Below are positions 37,946-50,703 of a DNA stretch of 64,000 nt, in pieces. The stretch is taken from positions 20,283,341 to 20,347,340 of the forward strand of contig NC_092575.1 of assembly GCF_037975245.1 (NCBI RefSeq). Direction: 5' to 3'. The translations under genes were made by a program, and so were the position numbers. This DNA comes from Apostichopus japonicus (taxonomy: Eukaryota > Echinodermata > Holothuroidea > Aspidochirotida > Stichopodidae). A model generated the notes under the pieces. It was not told the DNA's origin, did not search any database, and was given only the letters and a program-made list of their open reading frames with translations. Each line of letters starts with the position of its first letter. Within the stretch, counting starts at the first letter, position 1.

Positions 37946-39485
37946 TTTGTAACAGCTGTTAGTTGAGGCTCTGTTTATTCTTAGAAAAGGTCGAACTAAT
38001 TAGATTAGTTGGCTGTAAACTTAGAACGGAAATTATTAATGCCGGTTTGTTTTCCTGATTGCTTACCATTAAGAGGTTACAATTCGGTCAAGAAAGATAT
38101 TATTAATAGCATTTGCATGAAAGATTATTATATGTTATCCACGAGTGTACGTGGTTTAGAAATGACAGTTGCTTTATATATAGTCAGCCAAAAAAAAAAG
38201 AAACACAATCTGGCTTGAGAATTAAAAGAAGACGAAATTATGTAAACCTCTTTTTTCCTTTTATTTCTTAAATTATGTATACTTTTATGTTCTCTTTTAT
38301 GTCCTCAAGTAACCTTAAGTTTTTTCTTCCTTTCCTTTTCTCCCTTATCTTCTTAAATGTAATATCTCCCGTCTCTCCGTCCCCTCCCCCTACCCTTCCC
38401 CACCCCCTTTAGGCCTTGGAACAATCTCTGATCATTTAGGTTCCAGGTGGTAAAACAGAATATTATTCGTATGTTTCCGTTCTAAATATATATCTGAATA
38501 AACTGTGCTCTGCTAAGCATTTTGTTTCTTAACCCATAGATATAAAAGAATTGAAATATCTTTTAACGTTCAGCGTTCAATTGTGGCGGCAAATTGTTTG
38601 ATATCTGGATTTCTATTTTACAAGTACCGCAATTAATAGTACATACCAATGTAAATAAAATAATGCATACCAGCGTACGTAATAACATAATTACGAAGTG
38701 AATGGATATATTATATATAATATATAATAGTACTTTTATTCCATTTTTGTTATCGAGCAAATACTAGGCTCACCCCCCCCCCCCCCCACACCCCCGACCC
38801 GCAATTGATCTTACTGCAGGTGGAGCATAAACAATAATTAATCATTTTTGCATTGAAAATTAGCTTAACTTTTTAGCCGTTTTATATTCTCCATGCTTAA
38901 AATATACTTTGTTTTACTCCTATAGCTATGTTATAACATTTGGATAAACATCTTACACCAGTGACTACGAGGGGGTTTTAAAGTGGCGTTAAAGGAATTG
39001 TCTGGTGGAAGATTTTGATACATTGTCCTTGTAGTTATTATTTTTCTCTTTCTAACCATGTAAAAACTGTCCCCATTCGACGTTTTCTTCTTGTAGAAAT
39101 CTGGTTTTCAAATTCACCAGTTTCACACCAAAATTACCGTTTGTTCGAACGCATCAATATGGTGATTGACGTAGTGCATGCAAATAGGCAAAACAGGCGA
39201 CTTGAAGTTAGCACTCCCATTTCCGCAGCAAATACACTCTCACGTGTACACGCACAGGTGATTTCCTAATAGGAATAGTTCATTGGTAGAACACCAGCGC
39301 TGTCACCTTCGGAGCCTATTTATCCGTTTGAAGATAAGCACTCCTGGTACATCACTCTGTGAAGGTGGCTTAGTAGGGAAAAATTCACCTTATGCAGAAT
39401 ATCTCTGTCTAGATTAGTTTGCTCTGAGGTCTCTGGACTTGGGACCAGACTTTGGTGGGTGAAACCTGGTTTTATGAGCGCTCGA
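37946..39485. other. No gene recognised
   Basis: Includes a pyrimidine-rich stretch at about 38320-38410 and a long C run at about 38770-38787. Frames here (38009-38218 and 39015-39269, plus) have no recognisable content. Confidence 0.4.
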
Positions 39486-40562
39486 CAGGCGCGGCGGAAC
39501 GGAAAAATTATTGGGGGGGCTAATGTGTGGAGACTATCTAAGCAGAGCGCCACCATCGGTTGGCGCGGAGCGTACAAGAAAATTTTCGGTTTTTTCAAAG
39601 CCCCAGATGGCCGGATACGGCACTTCCCGAGTGTTTTATGCTGCGAATACCTAGCCCTAAAATATGGGTCTCAAGCCTGCAATTTCTCAGATTGCACGTA
39701 AAAAGTCTGTAAAAACATTGTAATTTGTATATTCGATGGTGTTTTAAGAGAGTAGCTATTACTCGCAGTGTACTCGCAAAGATGTTTTGAGTGTAGTAAG
39801 GGCAGTGGCGGAGCTAGGGGTATTGGTCAGGGGGCAGGAATGGTCTGTAGGGGCCCTTTCGACACTATCTAAGCGGAGCGCCACCACAGGTTGGCGCGGA
39901 GCGTACAGAAAATTTTTGAGTAAAGATGCTCCCTAGATTGCAGGAAATGACCCTTGTTAATTTGCAGATAAACGGAGAATAAATAGGTTTCGTCGCCATT
40001 TTGTCGGAAAATTACACCAACAGAATATGACAAATGTAAATAGGTATATGAGAGCGCAATAATATAGTCAATAATCGCGAATAAGTGAAAAGTAGTGAAA
40101 AGCTGAAAAGGGCGCCAGCAGTCCATTTGAGTCCGTCAGGGGGGGGGGGGGGCATCCGCCCCTGACTGTATATATGGACGCTCCGCCACTACGTAAGGGG
40201 ATGTTGGAGAACTGGCTGAAATGAGGCAAGTCATTGGCCTAAGACGAAGTTGTGTTACGCTTACCGGTACTCACACTCACTGTTTCCACTTTTCACGGGG
40301 CGTGAAGACGCGGTTGGGGTGACAATGTGGTCTATAGCCAGGGGACGGGCTGAGGGTCCCCCAGCAATTACTTAAATTATTACACCTATATAGTATACGT
40401 GTGCATCGGACAGATCGACAAGTATGCATTGAAAAATGGGCAGATGCACGTTTCGGGGCCTTGGTAAATATTGGGGGGCTTATCATGCATTTGCCCCCTC
40501 AACTTTTTCATTGGGGGGGCTGAGCCCCCCCCCCCCAAGCCCCCGCGGTTCCGCCGCCACTG
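39486..40562 (+). mobile_element. hAT-type element with perfect 8-bp target duplication, holding a nested element
   Basis: The left end CAGGCGCGGCGGAACGG and the reverse complement of the right end, CAGTGGCGGCGGAACCG, match at 14 of 17 positions. The flanks are both GCGCTCGA (39478-39485 and 40563-40570), a CpG-rich word unlikely to repeat by chance here. Without the nested element (39803-40191) it is about 680 bases. The left part carries the family core also seen at 8528-8807 (GACTATCTAAGC, GGTTGGCGCGGAGCGTACAA). There is no transposase frame. Confidence 0.88.
39803..40191 (+). mobile_element. Nested hAT-type MITE
   Basis: The left end CAGTGGCGGAGC is the reverse complement, but for its first base, of the right end GCTCCGCCACTA. 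The flanks AGTAAGGG (39795-39802) and CGTAAGGG (40192-40199) agree at 7 of 8 positions. Its core repeats the host element's CTATCTAAGCGGAGCGCCAC segment, so a relative jumped into a relative. A G run at 40139-40152 lies near the right end. Confidence 0.8.
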
Positions 40563-42789
40563 GCGCTCGACCATCCCACTTCCCTCAGAGCAAATTGCTG
40601 GAGTTGTTTGTAGCTCCATCTGTCTGAATGCCTTTGAGTTTCTGCATAGCCAGATGATGTAGCTCGCTCTGAGTGTGATATTGGCTGCTGTATCGGTTAT
40701 AGCCTTCTTCTTTCCTTTACAACAGTTCATAAACTGTTCTTCGAAATCACTGAAATAAAATTCACGGATCAAATTTACAGTAAAAGTAAAATTTGAAAAG
40801 TATTCGGAACACCGAAAGATTAAACTTGGCGGAATCGATGTCAGAGCAGAATGTAGTACCGAGAAGCTTAGGCTTCGCAGAACTGTCCGATTGTAAACGT
40901 TAGAGTAGCCTACAAGCGAACATTCTTCGCGTTAGAGCTGGATAGCGCGATGTATAAACAACGAAGAGTCTGCTTTTAAAACTTATCTTGTGTTACACAA
41001 ATACCACGAAACCACCAATCTACCACATATATGGCGGCTTAAGGAGTTTTTGAAAACATATCTAATTTATAAGAAATTTCACCGAAAATTAAGGAAAAAA
41101 TTAATCTGTATACAAACGCGGTGTTTGTTGTGATTACTGTAGGTACTGTACGGGGCGTGGGTTATGTCGCAATCTGCATTAGCGTAGATGACGTCACGTT
41201 CTGTACTGTTCAAATCATATTGGAAATGTCCATCCTTAACGATTACAAAATCGTTTCTCTGTCAAAACGCAACATTAGCGTTCTCATACTTTGACAACAT
41301 GTTTGGAAAATTATTTATCATTTTTTAAGGTAACTTCTTTGGGCCACCAGACAATCCTTTTAAATTTTAAGTTGAGGGCGACATTTACAAAAGGGTTAAT
41401 AACAGATAAGGTACGTCCAGAACCCTGCAATTTGTTTCACATAACTCTCTCTTGTTATAGAAAGCGTAGTTGTAATAACACTTAACATAACATGTGACAG
41501 AGAGGGCGGGAAATAAGTGGTAACCCTGTGCCGTCACCCTGTAATTAAAAAGTAGAATGAAATTTATCTGTAATGTTAGTGCTCTTGCCATCTACGATCT
41601 TCCACGTTCTGATATGATTTACCTTGTGTATACTATTTTCTCTGCACCTTTTCCAACCCGCTTACTTAGCTCAATAACATCATATATTATAGCATATGCT
41701 ATAAAAGCCTTGGTGGATTCGTGCAATCATGAAAGACCGTCGAGAGGGACAGGTTTAGGTTGGGAACAGTTATATCATCACCGCGTTACTTCTTTAAATT
41801 TAAATTTGTGCATCTGAGCTTTTCGGATTTTTCGGTCTGGTTGGGCACCTTTTGAAATTTATATCTGGTTCAGCGGCTTCATTGCCCAGTGTGTATTCCT
41901 CTAATCTTGTCGGGGGAGGGGGGGGGGGGTGGTGGGAACAGAGTTCAACCATGGTGGTAAAATACAATGTTTAATTTCTGGCCGCACTGACTATAGTTGC
42001 TTACAGTCAGTCTCAAAATCTGAGAACAGAAGAACAACATTTTCGTTCGTAAAGTGACTCCTTTCCTCAGGCGTAAAGTGACTCCTTTCCTCAAGACGGT
42101 TTGTTATTGGCTGTCCCATTTTGAGGCTTCTTAACATAAACTCGGTCAAAGAACCTTAACGTATTATTATCTGAAGTACTCTAGCGCCACCGTTATAGCT
42201 TCATCATCTTTACATTGAGTTTAGTGCATGATTTTTTTAAATAAAAACAGAACAATATCACATTGTAATTCGGTGAGACGGTTCCTCGTAGCAGTCCAAT
42301 TCATTATTTCGGTTCTCTGAAAAATACTTAAGCTTTACGATCCAATTTCTCTCGATTTTCTCTCCTTTTCATTACCGCTTTAATCATAATCTCCCCCCTA
42401 TAGTTCTTTCTCTACTTTCCAAGTAACCGATAAGTCTGTTCACGATCATAATACTAAGAACACATGTAATCTGCATGTCACTTATTGTCCTACCTCCCTG
42501 TCTACAGGAAAGAGTATAAAATTCCGTCCTAATTTTGTAAACTTGTACGATATTCATTATAACATATAGAACGATATAAACAAAAAGTTAAATCTAGAAA
42601 TGTAATACGTTACTTCAACCGTGACGATTACTTCATAACCATTTTCACCAAGAGATCCCTGATTGCATAAACACAATCTGTTAAATAATAAAGAGAAGCT
42701 AACTATCCGATATAATGGAGTTTCTCCCGCCCCCCCCCCCCCACCGAACCCCCTCCTCCCACACCCCTCTCTCCCTCAATGCACAAATT
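40563..42789. other. No gene recognised
   Basis: Just right of the hAT element a minus-strand frame (40570-40772, FYFSDFEEQFMNCCKGKKKA.. to ..AICSEGSGMVER) looks somewhat protein-like. Joined over the empty site it would stop two codons after MVE. I do not recognise it. Further right are TGACGTCA at 41189-41196, a G run at about 41911-41929, a 22-base direct repeat (GTAAAGTGACTCCTTTCCTC) at about 42048-42093 and a C run at about 42729-42742. Confidence 0.3.
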
Positions 42790-43960
42790 AACAGTCACAC
42801 ATATCTGAAGCTTTCACACCTAGATATTAACACACAGCTAAAAACACAGCAACAAATTAAAGCATGTCCTCAGCGGTTACATATATATATTAACGCATAT
42901 AGGATAGCTGAAGCCTCGCAGCCACACCTTATAACACAAAGTTTAAGATTAAAATCTAAGCATTAAAGCAAATAATTTATCTGAAGATATCTGAAGTATC
43001 GGAGCCACACCTTGATACACCGCTTGATACCCACAGTACGCAATAACGCATATCTGAAGACTGCACTATCAACACATATACCGAAGACTAATATAACGCA
43101 CAGCTGAACTCACACTTATACATTTACACACATAAGGTTCACAGCTACAGTTTGATGGCTATTAGTTAACGCATAGCCATACGTTAGTACAAAACTGAAG
43201 ACTCACAACGCCTTAAAACATACCGTATCCGAACACCCACAGTTACATATTAACACAATCCCCACAGCTACGCATTCACACATACATGAAGACGAACGCA
43301 TAGATACAGACTTACAGTTTGCTACTCATCAACACATTATCGAGAATCACGGTGGGTGACACCTCGACTGATGGCCGCTGCTCACGGCTACGCATACTTG
43401 AAGACTCACAGCTATCAATCTATACATATCTAAAGACGTACAGTTATAATTAATGCATAACTGAGGACTCATAGCTTCCCATTAACACATATCTGAAGAC
43501 GCATAGTTACAATTAACACATAACTGAAGACTCACAGCTATCCATCAACACATATCTAAAGACGTACAGTTATAAATAACGCATAAGTGAAGACTCACAG
43601 CTACCTATTAACACATATCTAAAGACGCACAGTTACAATTAACACATAACTGAAGACTCACAGCTACCCATCAACACATATATAAAGACGTACAGTTATA
43701 ATTAACATATAACTGGGGACTCACAGCTACCCATTAACACATATATGATGACACACAGTTATAACACACATAGGCCTATCTGAAGACACCACATTTATAA
43801 TTAACACATAACTGAGGACTCACAGCTACCATTAAACATATATGAAGACACATATCATACTACAAGCGCATACCGTAGCGGAAGACTAACATATACACGT
43901 TAACACATAGCAGAAAACGCACAGTTACCATTAACACATATCTGAAGATACACAACAATA
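42790..43960. repeat. Degenerate tandem array, about 64-bp unit with 32-bp halves
   Basis: Alternating blocks ACTGAAGACTCACAGCTACC and AACACATATCTAAAGACG, with CAGTTATAATTAACACATAA between them. GACTCACAGCTA recurs at about 43528, 43592, 43655 and 43719, a 64-base period. The flanks decay into looser AACACATA and CACAGCTA words on both sides. No coding frame survives. Confidence 0.8.
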
Positions 43961-44718
43961 TACATTAGCAGCCACAACATTATCAAGTTTTAGGAAGAAA
44001 ACTTGGTATAGGCATGTATAGGCGAATACATATAGCCTAGTCTACATGGCGTGAGCAGTGTAACGTACTTATACTTAACCAATAGGGGTTTACCGTATAT
44101 CTGACCTTTAAAGATCGGACGTACAATTACTCATACACTAACTAATCAGATTGACCTTTGACCAATGAAAACATATTCGTGGAGACATGCTACAAGTAGA
44201 AACTATTGAAAGTAAACCTAGATTTCCGTTAATTACTATCTTTTCAGCAGAAACTTTCTTTTCCTTTCTTTTCTTTCTTGTTTTTTCTTCTTCCTGTTTC
44301 TGCAGAAGGGAACTTCATTTGCCCTTCCTGTATATAGAGTATTGGGCTTCATGAATATTATTATTTTAAATCTTAATAACAATAGACCGTTTAAGGTTTG
44401 TCCAAGATAGGAAGGAACTATTTGCAGAAGTATAACCTCCGAGACTTACACTGCTGGGAGGACGTTTGTTTTAGTTACATTTTTTTGTCCTATAGTTTTG
44501 TCAAGAAAGCCTATATAGGCCTAACTGATTTGAAATTGCTACTTAAGAAGCCTATAAGATGCAACACGATGGAGCCCTTGTTGTACATTAGAAGCAAAAT
44601 GACGATGAAGATTAACTGTTAGTGGTAAATGTATGCATCCTTTTCAAGGTTATGAAGTGATAAATTGTATTTCATGACAACTTTAAGTTTGCACATGTGG
44701 GTCAACATATATCACCGA

Positions 44719-44720
<2 letters not shown>
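43961..44720. other. No gene recognised
   Basis: AT-rich with a pyrimidine tract at about 44246-44300. A 74-codon frame (44398-44622) has no recognisable features. Confidence 0.4.
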
Positions 44721-44793
<73 letters not shown>

Positions 44794-44818
44794 ATATATA
44801 TGTGTGTATATATATATA

Positions 44819-44868
<50 letters not shown>
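44721..44868. repeat. (TA)n microsatellite with TG interruptions
   Basis: About 148 bases of TA with a few TGTG insertions at about 44790-44826. The open YIYIYI frames running through it are artefacts. Confidence 0.95.
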
Positions 44869-44871
<3 letters not shown>

Positions 44872-45559
44872 TCACACTGTTTGGCTGTCAATTACAATTT
44901 ACAAACTACGTGTAGGCTACTCAATCGAAAATTCAACTAATTCAATGCATAACTCATTAAGAAAGGAAGTATCGCATATATCATGCTGGCATTTAATCAA
45001 AGGAGCTGTCACAACTGACATTACCACTCAACAATTTGAACAAGAAAGTACTGGTAGTATTGGGTCGTTTTCTATTAATAGAGGACTCAAGGAGTCATAT
45101 TTTTCAGATGAAATGCAATTGGTTTATGATTTGTGGGCCTTGGCTGGGCAATTGTTTAATCAACATCTTCATGAATCTTGGTAGTGGATTGACTTCATTT
45201 TAGTCCATGAATTTATGAGACGGTATTTTCAATCAACAGGGAACATAATGAGTATGCTCACGCTTTAACCTACCTCTTGGAGATAAAAAGCCCACCAGCC
45301 TGATATGCTATACTAGTTTAGAATTTTTTACCCATTTAAGGCCAGACACAATTGTTTCAATTAGTGAAGATTAGAGAAAGGTGTCTTTGAACTCAGTCAC
45401 ATCTATGTATAATACCCATAGAGTAACATGACATATCCTAGGCCTATACAGTTACTACAGTCCTTAGAAGAGTTGTGTCCATCCATCTTAAATGTAGTTG
45501 AAGTTACATTGTTTTTGTTTTTTTCGCCCTTTCACCTATTTTGTATTTTAAACCTTTAG

Positions 45560-45673
45560 ATGAAGTTATGTCCAAGATTTTAAAAACTAGTCATTTGCAG
45601 GCAGCAATGAACCACTGCAAAGAGAAAACAGATCACACTTCATTGACATCTTGTTGGATAGATGATGAAATAG
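45560..45673 (+). CDS. Possible penultimate exon, unknown protein
   Basis: A pyrimidine-rich acceptor (TTTTAAACCTTTAG) opens a frame of 37 full codons, DEVMSKILKTSHLQ.. to ..SCWIDDEI, closing at ATAG|GTACAG. It enters and leaves in phase 1. It joins in frame to the next candidate at 46423-46466, which ends in a stop. Both would begin by completing a GAT codon. The peptide has no signature I know. A phase-1 donor upstream was not found, so this could be chance. Confidence 0.25.
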
Positions 45674-46422
45674 GTACAGTATACACTGTTACATTTTGTA
45701 TATTTCCCAGTTAAACCTAGTGAAAAGCTTTATGTCAGAGTTTATATAACTTAAAGATGTTCTTGGCTTTAATCATTGTTGTCTAATCATTCCAAGTAGC
45801 TGGAGTACTACTCAGTCTAGCACACATACACTAGGACTTTATGGCCTGCACTGGCAATCCCATGTTCAAAGACATTCACAAATTTATGAAGGACAAAAGG
45901 CACTGTAGTCAAAGCCTAAGTGGTCTCGTGGAGCCAGATTCACTGATTAAACATTTTACCCTTACCTTTGCAGGTTAAGGAAAGCAAACTGAAAGCGTGA
46001 AAATAAAAGATGCATAAAAAATATATATAAAAGACAGAAGGAAACAACTTTGGATCATATTCAGCTATTTTGTGGTACTATAAGATTTCAAGGCCAGAAT
46101 TCTGCCTAAATTAAACATTTTATGTTGATGCAATCCTCTGTTTCAGGTATATTATAAAGTGAACTGTCACAATTTGATATTGTCCTATTTGCATAATAGA
46201 CCCATCCATTAATGGTTCATCCACCTGTCCTATACTTTTGAATATTTTTGAACTCACAATGGCAATATTATGTGACATCTTGCCATTCCAAACGCTTTGC
46301 ATTCAATCCTATTGGATTACATTACACAAGTAAAACCCTTTGTGTACGTTAATAAAATGTGACAATTCAAATAGCATGAAGTATGTCTTCGTTTGTGTTT
46401 GTGCTTCTGTAATCTTTTGTAG

Positions 46423-46466
46423 ATAATGCAGGCAACCAGACGGAACAAGATGGAAAATGTAGTTAA
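46423..46466 (+). CDS. Possible terminal exon paired with 45560-45673
   Basis: After acceptor TCTTTTGTAG the frame reads DNAGNQTEQDGKCS followed by TAA, in phase with the candidate exon at 45560-45673. It would be a polar C-terminus with one N-glycosylation sequon (NQT). No AATAAA lies close downstream, which weakens the call. Confidence 0.2.
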
Positions 46467-46679
46467 TTCACTTTGCAGTACATTTCCCCATCATTGCCTT
46501 TATTTACATAAGACTGGAGAGGAATGTGTTTTTTTTTTTCAAAGTTTTTAAAACTTCTTCTAATTTGGGACAAGAATTTTTAGCTTCATTGTTTGTTTTC
46601 CATGATTGAACCCTAAACTATAGGAGAGGGGCTGGACAATTTGTCCAATTTACCTTGGCTTTGTACCTAAGGAAAAGTG

Positions 46680-48870
46680 TTATGTCTCACCCTTCCTTTT
46701 CTGTGGCTGACCTGTCCATAAAGATCAAGGTTGCTGCAGTCCTGGATATTTCACTTATGCCATCTATAAACTAAATGAACCTACTCCAAAACATCTTCCT
46801 CTCAATCACTGACCTTACACCTCCTTCACCCCTGGTATGCAGTGAACCAATGTATCTGTCTTGTAAATAGGGGAGGGATGAAGCTGGCCCACCCATTAAC
46901 AGTGTTAGATATTTCATTTACTAATGTTACCCAACTCCAAAACACCTTCCCCTTTCTCTTCAATCTCTACCCGTTCTCCATATCCTGGTATGCAGACCCA
47001 ATGCACAATCAAATTGAGACTTACCTCCCTAATTATTTGCATAGTTTTGTTACTTTAATTCACAATTGAAATAGACCTTGAAAACATTGATGCCACATCT
47101 GATGACACTAAATATACTTGAAGGTTAACATATAACCACACTTTTGTGGACAGTGAATCCTTCCCCATTGTTTTTATGCAACTAGGGGGGGGGGGTGTTC
47201 GCCCTACCGTTTATTCTACGTGACTTGTACATTGTCGTGAAAGTTAGTGTTCCTAAACATTCACTAATTAGTTGCCTATATATAATGTTTCACCACGCAA
47301 AATCATTTTCCACTTTGTGTCCACCCCCGCCCCCTACATCCCTGGCATGCACTGAAGCAATCCAAAATCACATTGGGAGATGCCTCCTTTATCGATTGCA
47401 TAATTTTGTTTCTTTTACACCAGATATAGACCTTCAAAACAATTGTGCTAAATCTGATAACACTTAATATAGAGGATAATATACACCTCATTTTTTGGTG
47501 TGGGGTGGGGGCTGTGAATCATTTCCCTTTGTTTTTTATGCAACTAGGGGGGGGGGGGATTTGCTGCCCTTCCTTTACTCTATTGGTGATCAGCACATTA
47601 ACTTCAAAATTAGTATTCCAGGATATCTCACCAATAACTTTGCCTAAATATGATGTTACACCACTCCAAAAAATGTTACCCTTGGGAGCTTCTTCCCTTA
47701 ATAATTGCATAAATTTGTTTCTTCCACACCAGATAAAGACCAGCCTAAAACATTAATGCCCTTTCTGCAAACGCTAAATATATGGAGAGGTTAACACACA
47801 CCCCATTGGGGGTGGGGGGCTGTGAATTATTTCTCTTTGTTTTTTCATGCTGTCACGAGGAGGGGGTGTGCTGCCCTTCCTTTTGTTTATTTGTAGCCTG
47901 TACATTACATCAAAGTTAGTATTCTTGGATATTTCACTACAATAACTTTGCCTATATATAATGTTACACAACTCCGATACATTTTTTTTCCGTGTGTCCA
48001 GCCCCACCATTACCTCCCCCTCCTCCAACCCTTGCATGCAGTGAAGCAATGCAAAATAACATTGTAAGCTGCCTCCTTCATCTATTGCATTTCTTACCTT
48101 TACACCAGATATATACCTTTAAAACATTAATGACATATCTGATAACACTATATCTATGTAGAGGTTAACATACACCCCATTTGTAAGCACTGTGAATAAT
48201 TTCACTTTGTTTTTGCATGCAGCTAATGGGACGGGGTGTCCTGCCCTACTTTTTGTCTATGGGTTACCTGTACATTGCACAACGTAAGAAATCCAGGAAA
48301 TTTCACTACAATAGCTTTGCCTATATATACTGTTTCCCCTTTGTGCCAAGCCTCCCCTACCCCCCCCCCCCTCCCCCTGCCGCTCAGTCCACCACTGGAA
48401 TGCAAAATCCCATTGGGAGCTGCCTCCTTTATCGATTGCATAATTTTGTTTCTTTACACCAGGTTTAAGCCTTACAAACATTAATGTGATATCTGATAAC
48501 ACTAAACATATGTAGAGGTTAACATACACACCACTTGGGGGGAAGGGGCTGTGAATCATTTCCCTTTGTTTATCACGGAAGGAAGGGATGTGGTGCCCTT
48601 CCTTTTGTCTTTGGTAACCGGTACATTAATGTCATAGTTAGTATTCCTGGATATATCACCAATAAATTTGCCTATTCATAGTGTTACATCCACTCCAAAA
48701 AGATTTTCCCCTGCGTGTCCAGCTTCCACTCTTACCCCTCCTCCACCCTTGGCATGCAGTGAACCAATGCAAAACATATTGGGAGCAGCCTCTCTTATCG
48801 ATTGCATCATCGTGTTACTTTCACACCAGATATACACCTTGATAGCATTGGTGCCTATATATTAATACTA
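46680..48870. repeat. Long tandem array, about 360-bp unit
   Basis: The same ordered blocks recur about six times: CACACCAGATATAGACCTT, AAAACATTAATG, TCTGATAACACTAAATAT, GAGGTTAACATACACCCC, TGTGAATCATTTCCCTTTG, a G or C run, GCCCTTCCTTTTG, GTATTCCTGGATATTTCAC, CTTTGCCTATATATA, CACCCCTGGCATGCAGTGAA and TTATCGATTGCATAATTTTG. Anchors near 47066, 47424, 47729, 48103, 48458 and 48826 give spacings of about 306-374; the 306 copy carries a deletion. The first copies (46680-47100) are the most diverged. Open frames inside it repeat from copy to copy and carry stops, so it is not a gene. Confidence 0.88.
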
Positions 48871-50069
48871 ATTGTGTGGTGGTAAACAAACACCCCGAAT
48901 ATAGGATATGAAATGCGCTCTGGACTTATGTTAACCGAAATGGATATACCGTTCCCTTACGAGTTATAGAATAACCCCTAAATAGTTTTGCCATCATATA
49001 CCCCCTAGTATGTGACAAGTGGTAGACAAGGTACAACATGAGACCCCTACCATGGTGTTCAGTCACATGATCCAAATGGCAACCTATACCCCACTTTGAA
49101 GGGTGTCAACATATGCCCCGACCCAGTGCTGCTGTATCGACACGCAAGAAGAAACGCGCCCATCGGACGTAAACAAGGAAATTAAAAAAGACAAACAATG
49201 AAGTATATATTGCAGCGATATTTCACTGCTTCAGTTTATTTCTTTCGTTTAAAATATTGACTAATATTCGGTTTTACGAAAGGACGAAACCTTCGAAATA
49301 TCTATAAACCAAAGTGATTCCGACCTTGCTGAAGTATTCTTAATGAAATTATAGATAGGTGTGCTGAGCAACACACGTCAGGTTAGGACGGTATTAATGA
49401 AATTAAATCTTACACAAATTGTTTAATTTCATGATAATCCGTTGTGGAAATACACCATTGAAGGATATAGTTGCTTATATATCAAAAGAGCTTTGATGTT
49501 CTTTATTCCTGAGATTTTAACGAAGACGGAATTGTTTAATTCAGTATCATAATAATACTTTGCATTAAAAAATATGCCCTTTTTCGCCGAGTAAACTTCA
49601 CACGTCGCCTACAATAATTAGATGTGTACTTCGCCATATGCTTCATATTATGTAGGCGGGTTTAGGCTCACGCACACGCTCACACGCGAAACTTAAGTCC
49701 TATACCGCATCGAGATACTTTTGAACAGTTTCAAACGCCATCTTTTCAGCGTTATGGTTCTCCCTTTTGTTTTACATTACAGAAAAAACGGGAAGTAGTA
49801 TGTGTCGGTCAATGTACTAAAAAAAAAATCAATGTATAGGTCCCTTAAGTAAATTTTACCCGCACTAAAGCATATCTTTAGTGTCAAATTACATAACCTC
49901 TCGTAACTTGAAACTAAAATTAAAGAAACAAAGATGGTGTTTAGTTACACTAACATATCAAAGTACTTTCCTTTATAGTTGCTCACTTGTCACGATGTAC
50001 TGTAACTTTGCTATTGCGTCGTTACATTTAAACGTTATACAAAATAAGGTATATCACTTCGACTGCAAA
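48871..50069. other. No gene recognised
   Basis: Unique AT-rich sequence between two tandem arrays. A run of A's lies at 49821-49829. Nothing coding is supported. Confidence 0.4.
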
Positions 50070-50703
50070 TATATATATATACTATACAAAACTATATATA
50101 CTATACAAAACTATACATACTATACAAAACTATATATATTATGCAAAACTATATATACTATACAAAACTATATAAACTATACAAAACTATATATACTATA
50201 CAAAACTATATAAACTATACAAAACTATATATTCTATACAAAACTATATAAACTATACAAAACTATATAAACTTTACAAAACTATATATACTATACAAAA
50301 CTATATAAACTATACAAAACTATATAGACTATACAAAAGTATATAGACTATGCAAAACTATATAGACTATACAACACTATATAAACTATACAAAGCTATA
50401 TATACTATACAAAACTATATATACTATACAAAACTATATAAACTATACAAAACTATCTATACTATACAAAACTATATATACTATATAAACTATATATACT
50501 ATACAAAACTTTATGTACTATACACAACTATATAAACTATACAAAACTATATATACTATACAAAACTATATAAACTATTCAAAGCCATTTATACTATACA
50601 CAACTATATTATACTATGCACAACTATATATACTCTACAAAACTATATATACTATACAAAACTATATAAACTATACACAACTATATATACTCTACAAAGC
50701 TAT
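50070..50703. repeat. 19-bp tandem repeat TATACAAAACTATATATAC
   Basis: About 33 units of a 19-base repeat with mostly single-base variants (TATAAAC, TAGAC, TATATAC). Since 19 mod 3 is 1, the frame rotates and gives YTIQNYIYYTKLYK-like peptides. It is clearly simple tandem DNA. Confidence 0.95.

Larger units (their letters stand above)
44869..46679. other. Mostly unassigned, outside the two candidate exons
   Basis: An open frame after the (TA)n tract ends at 45184 (..[23 protein letters not shown]) and is preceded by TTTTTCAG at 45096-45103. It looks slightly coding but does not join in phase to the exon at 45560. The remainder holds nothing I can name. Confidence 0.3.
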
